Shown here: positions 57,257 to 64,000 of the stretch, piece after piece
Layout of the letters: every line of letters begins with the position of its first letter
How positions within the stretch are numbered: the first letter of the stretch is position 1
From: Myxococcales bacterium
GTDB taxonomy: Bacteria; Myxococcota_A; Polyangia; Haliangiales; Haliangiaceae
Reading direction: 5' to 3'
DNA: 64,000 bases
Assembly: GCA_016720595.1 (NCBI GenBank)
Contig: JADKKI010000049.1
Span: forward strand, 18,264 to 82,263
Notes under the pieces: model-generated
Databases searched by the model: none
Told to the model about the DNA's origin: nothing
What the model saw: only the letters and a program-made list of their open reading frames with translations
Program-made: the position numbers and the translations under genes

Positions 57257-59020
57257 CTACTCGCGCTCGCGCACGGAGTACTCGAGCTTCCACCGCCCGT
57301 GGCCATCGCGCGCCACGCACCACAGCTCCAGCGTGCCGACCTCGGTGACGTGCGCCTCGAGCCGCACCGGCACCAGATCGCCGGCCTTGCGCTCACCATC
57401 CGCCTCCACCAGCTTCTCCACCGGATCGAGCTCGCCGAGCCCGGGTGCATCGGCCTCGATCAGCACGCCGGCGGTGTCGTCCTTGCGCGTGGCCGCCGCG
57501 AAGAATCGGAAGTTCGAGGTCTCGCCGACGATCAGGCCGAGCTCGTCATCGGGCAGCTCGACCTTCGAGCCCTCCTCGAGCCCCTGCGGCGCCACGCACA
57601 GCGCCTTCACCGGTGGTGCGAACCCGGGGATCGCCGGCATCGCGCTCTCGATCCCGATGTAGTACGCGCGCGCGGTGCCGCCGCGGATCCGCACGCCCTT
57701 GCCCTGACGGACCTGGCCGTAGTGCGCCGCACCGAGCGCGACCGCGAGATCGAGATCGGCGCCGGCGAGGACCTTGACGTCTCGCTTGGCCCACGTGCGG
57801 AGCAGCTCCACGATCCGCGCCTGGAGCTTCGCGGCCTTCATCACGCCGCCGTTGAACAGCACGGCCGAGGGCATCCGATCGAACCGCCCGAGGAACTCGG
57901 CGAGGTGGCGCGTGATCGCCGGATCGTGCGCGTACGGCAGACCCATCTCGCGGAGGCCACCCGCGCGCCGCTTCTGCGACTTCGCATCGGCGCCGACCAC
58001 GGGGAAGAAGCCGTCGACGAGCATGCCCTCGGCCTGCTCGCGCGTGACCTCGGCCTTCATCGTGCCGCCGATCAGCTTGCTGCCGCGGCCGAGGATCGAG
58101 ATCGGCACGGACTTCGGTGGCTTGTCACCGAGCAGCACCTCCTTGGCGCGACGCGCGGCATGCACGAGCGCGCGCTGCTGCATCGCATCGAGCGTCTTGC
58201 CCGCATCGGTGATCTGCTTGCCCGCGATCGCGGCGAGCGCGAGATCCATGTTGTCGCCGCCGAGCAGGATGTGATCGCCCACGGCGATCCGCTCGAGCGC
58301 GAGAGCGCCATCCTGCTGCGCCACCTCGATCAGCGAGAAGTCCGTGGTGCCGCCGCCGACATCGCACACCAGCACGACATCGCCGGGCGCGAGATCCTTG
58401 CGCCACGCATCACCGCGCGCGGCGAGGTACGCATAGAACGCGGCCTGCGGCTCCTCGAGCAGCGTGACCTTGTCGAAGCCGGCCTCGCGCGCGGCGACCA
58501 CCGTGAGCTCGCGCGCCACGGGATCGAAGCTCGCCGGCACGGTGACCAGGACGTCCTGCTCGTCGGCGGGGAAGTCCTCGTTCGCGTCGTCCCACGCGGC
58601 GCGCAGGTGGGCGAGGTAGCGGGCGCTGGCGTTGACGGGCGAGACGCGCTCGCCGCCCTCCATCTCCGCATCGAGCTCGCGCTGCGCCCCGCGGAACGGC
58701 AGCACCTGCGCCGTGCGATCGATCGACGAGTTCGAGAGCCAGGACTTGGCCGACGACACCAGGCGATGTGGCAGCTCGGCGCCGCGATCACGGGCGAACG
58801 TGCCCACGGCGTAGCGGAGCGGGCCGGACCACGGCAGCTGGAGCTGCGCGGAGGGCACCTCGTGCTCGCTCGGGAGGAGCAAGAACGAGGGCAGGGTGGG
58901 GCGCTCGGCCGTCTCGCCGGGGCCGACCACCTGGGTGATGTGGACGGCGCGGGCGGGCGCGTCATCCGCCACGGCGATCGCCGAGTTCGTGGTTCCGAGA
59001 TCGATTCCGAGGATCTTCAT
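57257..59020 (-). CDS. Hsp70-family ATPase, short form
   Basis: 587 residues. Phosphate-1 GIDLGTTNSAIAV at the N-terminus, LVTVPASFDPVAREL, LLEEPQAAFYAYL, phosphate-2 VVLVCDVGGGTTDF and GDHILLGGDNMDLALA are as in canonical Hsp70s. The chain ends soon after the beta domain (VTEVGTLELWC), so there is no helical lid, a layout of the YegD/HscC-like group. It is paralogous to the first half of the 956-residue protein. The start ATG is 59018-59020 and overlaps the DUF2760 stop (ATGA), so it is co-translated. Confidence 0.88.
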   Translation of the reverse strand: MKILGIDLGTTNSAIAVADDAPARAVHITQVVGPGETAERPTLPSFLLLPSEHEVPSAQLQLPWSGPLRYAVGTFARDRGAELPHRLVSSAKSWLSNSSIDRTAQVLPFRGAQRELDAEMEGGERVSPVNASARYLAHLRAAWDDANEDFPADEQDVLVTVPASFDPVARELTVVAAREAGFDKVTLLEEPQAAFYAYLAARGDAWRKDLAPGDVVLVCDVGGGTTDFSLIEVAQQDGALALERIAVGDHILLGGDNMDLALAAIAGKQITDAGKTLDAMQQRALVHAARRAKEVLLGDKPPKSVPISILGRGSKLIGGTMKAEVTREQAEGMLVDGFFPVVGADAKSQKRRAGGLREMGLPYAHDPAITRHLAEFLGRFDRMPSAVLFNGGVMKAAKLQARIVELLRTWAKRDVKVLAGADLDLAVALGAAHYGQVRQGKGVRIRGGTARAYYIGIESAMPAIPGFAPPVKALCVAPQGLEEGSKVELPDDELGLIVGETSNFRFFAAATRKDDTAGVLIEADAPGLGELDPVEKLVEADGERKAGDLVPVRLEAHVTEVGTLELWCVARDGHGRWKLEYSVRERE

Positions 59021-59621
59021 GCGCCGAGCTCGACTTCCGCGGGGGCGATCACCGTGCGATCGATCCCGTCCGCGAGGGCGGGGAGCTTGGCCTCTACCAC
59101 GCGCCAGCCGTGATGGCGAAGCGTGCCCCGAAACGGCGGCTCGCCCTTGGCCTCGCCGATCAACCGGACCTCCGCGGGATCGAAGCCCTTCGGGACCGTC
59201 ACCTTCTCCTCTTCGGCCCCCGGCATCACCGGCTCGAACGAGAGGTGCTGATCGAGGACCTTCTTGCACCCGCGGTGCACGTCACGCGCGGCGGCACCGA
59301 TGTCCGCGTCCGCGAAGCCATCGAGCGGCTCGCGCAGGAAATCCACGAGGCGCCCCTCGCGCTGCAAGAGGGCGAGCAGCGCGAGCGCGCCATCGCGGTG
59401 GTGCTGGGCGGTGGCGATCCGCGGCTTGTCATCCGCCTTCGAGACCGGCTTCTCGACGATCTTCTCGACGATCTTCTCTCGACCCTGACGTTCTCGGCCC
59501 CGACTTTCTCGGGCAGCGCCTGTTGCGCGGCGCCCGCGGGCAGGTACTGGGCGGCATCCGCGGGGAGCCCCCGCCCGAACAGCATCCGGAAGAAGTAGGC
59601 GAACGCGAGCAGCGGGTGCAT
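59017..59621 (-). CDS. DUF2760 family protein, frame interrupted near 59475-59480
   Basis: About 200 residues when joined. From the ATG at 59621: a membrane-like N-terminus (MHPLLAFAYFFRMLFGRG), a linker ending VGAENVRVE; then, in another frame, VEKIVEKPVSKADDKPR, LALLALLQREGRLVDFLRE and GEPPFRGTLRHHGWRVVEAKLP, the DUF2760 signature. The change happens inside the text GAGAGAAG on the minus strand; removing one GA would join the two as VEKIVEK. DUF2760 genes are known beside atypical Hsp70 genes, so it is probably the co-factor of the 587-residue Hsp70. The stop at 59017 overlaps that gene's start. Confidence 0.75.
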
Positions 59622-59787
59622 GGAGGGCGGATCTAATGAGGCGTGTGCTTCCTGCACAAGGCGGCGATCGCGAAAACCACCTGGATCTCGCGAGGATCCC
59701 TCGAAAAACTGACGCCGGACCACACGCAAGTCCGCGCAGGATCACGAGCTTCCCTGTGGCTCACCCCTTGCTCGATGGATCGTCACC

Positions 59788-60696
59788 ATGCGTCGCCTAT
59801 TCGCCGTCCTCGTCCTCCTCAGCGGTTGTGACCTCTACTGGAACGGCGATGACGACCCGTGCAAGGACTACGGCTATGGCGCCGGCGCCTCCGAGCCCGC
59901 GTTCCAGCTCCGCAACCCGCAGACCGGCCAGTGCGAGTACGGCGGCGGCGGATATCCATGCGATGGCCAGTGCGGACCGTGCGCCCTCGAGGGCGACATC
60001 GCAGCTCAGCCCGATTGGGGCGCGTGCTACAGCCAGTGCGACGGGCTGGCAGAGGGCTCCTGTCTCGCTGCCGCCGGTTGCTACGCCGCCTACGACGAGG
60101 ACACGAGCCTCGCCGATGCGCCGGCGAAGACCACGTTCAAGGGCTGCTGGGAGACCGCGCCCTCGGGCCCGATCTCGACGGGGACCTGCATCGGTCTCGA
60201 CGCGCAGCAGTGCTCGCGCCACGACAACTGCTCGGCGTACTACGACGCCGGCGTCAACGCCCTGGTCGCGGGTAACTTCACCCGCTGCGCCCCCGAATCC
60301 ACGACCACGAGCTGCACGAACGTCGATTGCGGCGGCGGGTACCACTGCGAGGATCAGTGCAAGGACACCTGCACGCCGACGAGCGGCTGCGGCGGCCCGC
60401 AGTGCGGCCCGATGTGCGTGCCCGACGGCAACGTGTGCGACACCGCGAACTGCGGCCCCGGCTACCAGTGCGTGGAGACCTGCACCGCCCCGACGCCGAC
60501 CCACGCCGGCCAGTGCTTCCCGAGCTGTGTGGCGATCACCGCCTGCGAGACGCTGACCACCGAGACCGCGTGTGCCGGCCGCTCGGACTGCACGACCGTC
60601 TACAACGGCGACAACTGCACCTGCTACCCGAACCAGGGCTGTAGCTGCGAGATCCTGACCTACGACCACTGCGAAACGCTCGCGCAGCCCCTGTAA
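59788..60696 (+). CDS. Cys-rich lipoprotein
   Basis: 302 residues. Short signal peptide with lipobox LLSGC. Over 40 Cys, many as CGxGYxC and CxxxC repeats (DCGGGYHCEDQCKDTC, NCGPGYQCVETC), giving a heavily disulfide-linked extracellular domain resembling EGF-like or DUF-type myxobacterial cysteine-rich repeats. No catalytic motif. Likely cell-surface structural or adhesion protein. It stands alone, 38 bases before the kinase gene. Confidence 0.75.
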   Translation: MRRLFAVLVLLSGCDLYWNGDDDPCKDYGYGAGASEPAFQLRNPQTGQCEYGGGGYPCDGQCGPCALEGDIAAQPDWGACYSQCDGLAEGSCLAAAGCYAAYDEDTSLADAPAKTTFKGCWETAPSGPISTGTCIGLDAQQCSRHDNCSAYYDAGVNALVAGNFTRCAPESTTTSCTNVDCGGGYHCEDQCKDTCTPTSGCGGPQCGPMCVPDGNVCDTANCGPGYQCVETCTAPTPTHAGQCFPSCVAITACETLTTETACAGRSDCTTVYNGDNCTCYPNQGCSCEILTYDHCETLAQPL

Positions 60697-60734
60697 TTCG
60701 CCATGGGCGCGGGCCCAAGGCTACACTTTCGGCT

Positions 60735-62603
<1,869 letters not shown>

Positions 62604-62658
62604 CTCGGCATCGACATTGCTCCCGCAGAGTGGTACCTGTGAAAGAGCCGTCACTCCG

Positions 62659-63782
62659 ATGCAGCCTTCGCGCATCCTGATCCTCTGGAACCAGATCGAC
62701 GACGATGTGTACGCACATTACCGTCGCGATGGTCGTCGCGCTCCTGACTGGGATCCGTCCAAGGAGATCGAGCCCTGGGAGACCGTCGAAGAGGAGATGC
62801 AGCTGATCCAGCGCTGCCTCGAGGGCAACGGCCACACGGTCGTGATGGTCAACATCCGCGACAACTTCGACACGATGCTCGACGCGGTCCGCTCGAACAA
62901 ACCCGACGTCATCATGAACCTCGTGGAGTTCTTCCACGACGACGCCGAGCTCGAGCACGATGTCCCGGCCCTGTTCGAGCTCCTCGGCGTGGAGTACACG
63001 GGCAACCGTCCGCTCGCCCTCTCGCTGTGCCAGAAAAACCCCAGGCCAAGGCGCTGCTCGCCGCCCACGGCCTCCCGGTCCCGCGCGGCATCGTGGTGGA
63101 GACCATGGCCGCCGCCGAGGGCCACGGCCTGACCTTCCCCCTGATGGTGAAGCCCGCGTTCGATGACGCCTCGGGTGGCATCGATTCGGGCTCGGTGGTC
63201 CACGATCAGGCCGCCCTGGTCGCTCGCATCGACAAGATGCTCCACGAGAACAGGCAGAGCGCCCTGGTCGAGGAGTACGTGGAGGGCCGCGAGATCCACT
63301 GCGCGATCCTGGGCGATCACCCCCTGCCGCTGTACGAGATGCAGTTCAAGGGCGGCGACGACGAGCACGGCAAGCCGCTCCCCAAGATCATCACCTATCG
63401 CGCGAAGTGGGACCCGTACAGCCGCGATCACCACGCCGTCCAGGGCGTGTGCCCGGTCCCCGATCTCGATCCCGCCCTCGCGAAGACCATCGAGGACGTC
63501 GCGATGCGCGCCTACCGCGCCCTCGGCTGCCGGGACTACGCGCGCGTGGACATGCGCGTGGACTCGCGCACCAACCAGCCGTACATCCTCGAGGTCAACC
63601 CGAACCCGGACCTCGCCGAGAGCTGCGCGTTCACCGCCAGCGCGTACGCGAGCGGCCGCACCTACGAGAAGATGATCTGCGAGATCGTCGACATCGCCCT
63701 CGCCCGCAAGGCCGGCCCGAAGAAGGTCGTGACCGGTGTGGATGCGCTGCTGCGCGAGTACATGGCGAAAAAGCAGCAGTAG
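62659..63782 (+). CDS. ATP-grasp D-alanine-D-alanine ligase-like protein; frame interrupted near 63034-63042
   Basis: About 374 residues when joined. N-terminal half from the ATG at 62659: ILILWNQIDDDVYAHYR, VVMVNIRDNFDTML, ending LLGVEYTGNRPLALSLC. The C-terminal half is the ATP-grasp fold, with LVEEYVEGREIHCAILGD, RVDMRVDSRTNQPYI and LEVNPNPDL (metal-binding Glu/Asn). The two halves join at QKKPQAKALLAAHGLPVP if one A is added to the AAAAA run (63034-63038), so a base is missing. D-Ala-D-Ala ligases make a peptidoglycan precursor; this distant relative could ligate another pair. Neighbour of the membrane kinase. Confidence 0.82.
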
Positions 63783-63858
63783 GCTCGCGCCAGAGCGCCC
63801 CGAGGGGCCGAAATCGACGCCGCGGCGCCCGCTCGGGGGGTGAAACGCGAGCCCCGCC

Positions 63859-63892
63859 TTGACGCCTCCCGGTCGAGGATGGCATCTATAGC
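63859..63892 (+). promoter_or_regulatory. Possible promoter of tRNA-Asn
   Basis: TTGACG (63859-63864) and TATAGC (63887-63892) lie upstream of the tRNA. The -10-like element is 8 bases before the tRNA 5' end, a usual distance. The spacing of 22 bases is longer than the optimal 17, so the -35 match is weak. Confidence 0.3.
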
Positions 63893-63900
63893 GTCCCCAT

Positions 63901-63975
63901 TCCGGAGTAGCTCAGGGGTAGAGCAGGCGGCTGTTAACCGCCGGGTCGGGGGTTCGAAGCCCTCCTCCGGAGCCA
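63901..63975 (+). tRNA. tRNA-Asn (anticodon GTT)
   Basis: Cloverleaf by hand: acceptor TCCGGAG/CTCCGGA, D stem GCTC/GAGC, anticodon stem GGCGG/CCGCC with loop CTGTTAA (anticodon GTT, Asn), T arm GGGGG-TTCGAAG-CCCTC (one G-T pair). The discriminator G and CCA (63973-63975) are encoded. It is followed by TTTTT (63976-63980), a possible transcription end. No partner tRNA is seen in the remaining 20 bases. Confidence 0.95.
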
Positions 63976-64000
63976 TTTTTCTCTCGTCGCCAACAAGGGG

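Noticed and set aside
57230..59113. 627-residue plus-strand frame
   Set aside because: Antisense to the short Hsp70 gene with intact ATPase motifs; composition is His/Arg/Ala-rich shadow.
63662..63976. 104-residue minus-strand frame over the tRNA
   Set aside because: It covers the tRNA-Asn gene and the ATP-grasp 3' end; no conserved text.

Overview
The window is high-GC, densely coded bacterial chromosome, most like a myxobacterium-type member of Myxococcota (a Polyangia/Kofleriaceae-like lineage is an inference). The signs are at least twelve predicted lipoproteins, five proteins ending in a MYXO-CTERM-like tail (Cys, hydrophobic stretch, Arg cluster), two membrane Ser/Thr kinases with C-terminal kinase domains, YfbK-type von Willebrand lipoproteins, a DUF4215/kelch surface protein and a TonB-like AgmX-type domain protein. 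There is no rRNA, phage, transposon or CRISPR array.

Layout. 1-5.6 kb: end of a thiolase gene, then a beta-propeller lipoprotein, a conserved protein, free-Met-(R)-sulfoxide reductase and another lipoprotein. 5.7-14.1 kb (minus): a lipoprotein, a heparinase/alginate-lyase-like MYXO-CTERM protein, and a Cache-Ser/Thr-kinase gene between two paralogous VWA lipoprotein genes. 14.2-16.8 kb: a kelch surface lipoprotein with a broken frame. 16.8-24.8 kb: a complete phosphate locus, phoB-phoR-phoU then pstS-C-A-B on the minus strand, with a divergent phosphate-selective-porin-like gene. Pho-box-like direct repeats lie upstream of phoB, pstS and the porin gene. 25-28.4 kb: two paralogous metzincin-like MYXO-CTERM proteins with an altered zinc motif, yhbY, and a small glycine-rich peptide with a double-glycine leader. 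28.4-38.4 kb: aminopeptidase P, a TonB-like/TPR protein, a third VWA lipoprotein, lipoprotein gamma-glutamyltransferase, an OmpA protein, an acyltransferase-3 membrane protein and a GAF-PAS-GGDEF diguanylate cyclase.

38.4-50.2 kb is signalling-rich: a double receiver protein divergent from a four-gene PP2C phosphatase cluster, a PilZ plus receiver-like protein, then a 7TM SpoIIE-like protein lacking its metal ligands followed by two SPFH/band-7 proteins. 50.5-59.6 kb: an LVIVD-repeat lipoprotein and two divergent Hsp70-family ATPases with a DUF2760 partner, interleaved with a ParE-type toxin-antitoxin pair and a MYXO-CTERM protein. 59.8-64 kb: a Cys-rich lipoprotein, a second membrane Ser/Thr kinase, an ATP-grasp D-Ala-D-Ala-ligase-like protein and tRNA-Asn(GTT).

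Four genes (kelch, second SPFH, DUF2760, ATP-grasp) are each interrupted by one frame change while both halves still read as good protein. This looks more like indel error in the assembly than decay, but raw reads would be needed to tell. Several convergent gene pairs touch or overlap at their 3' ends.
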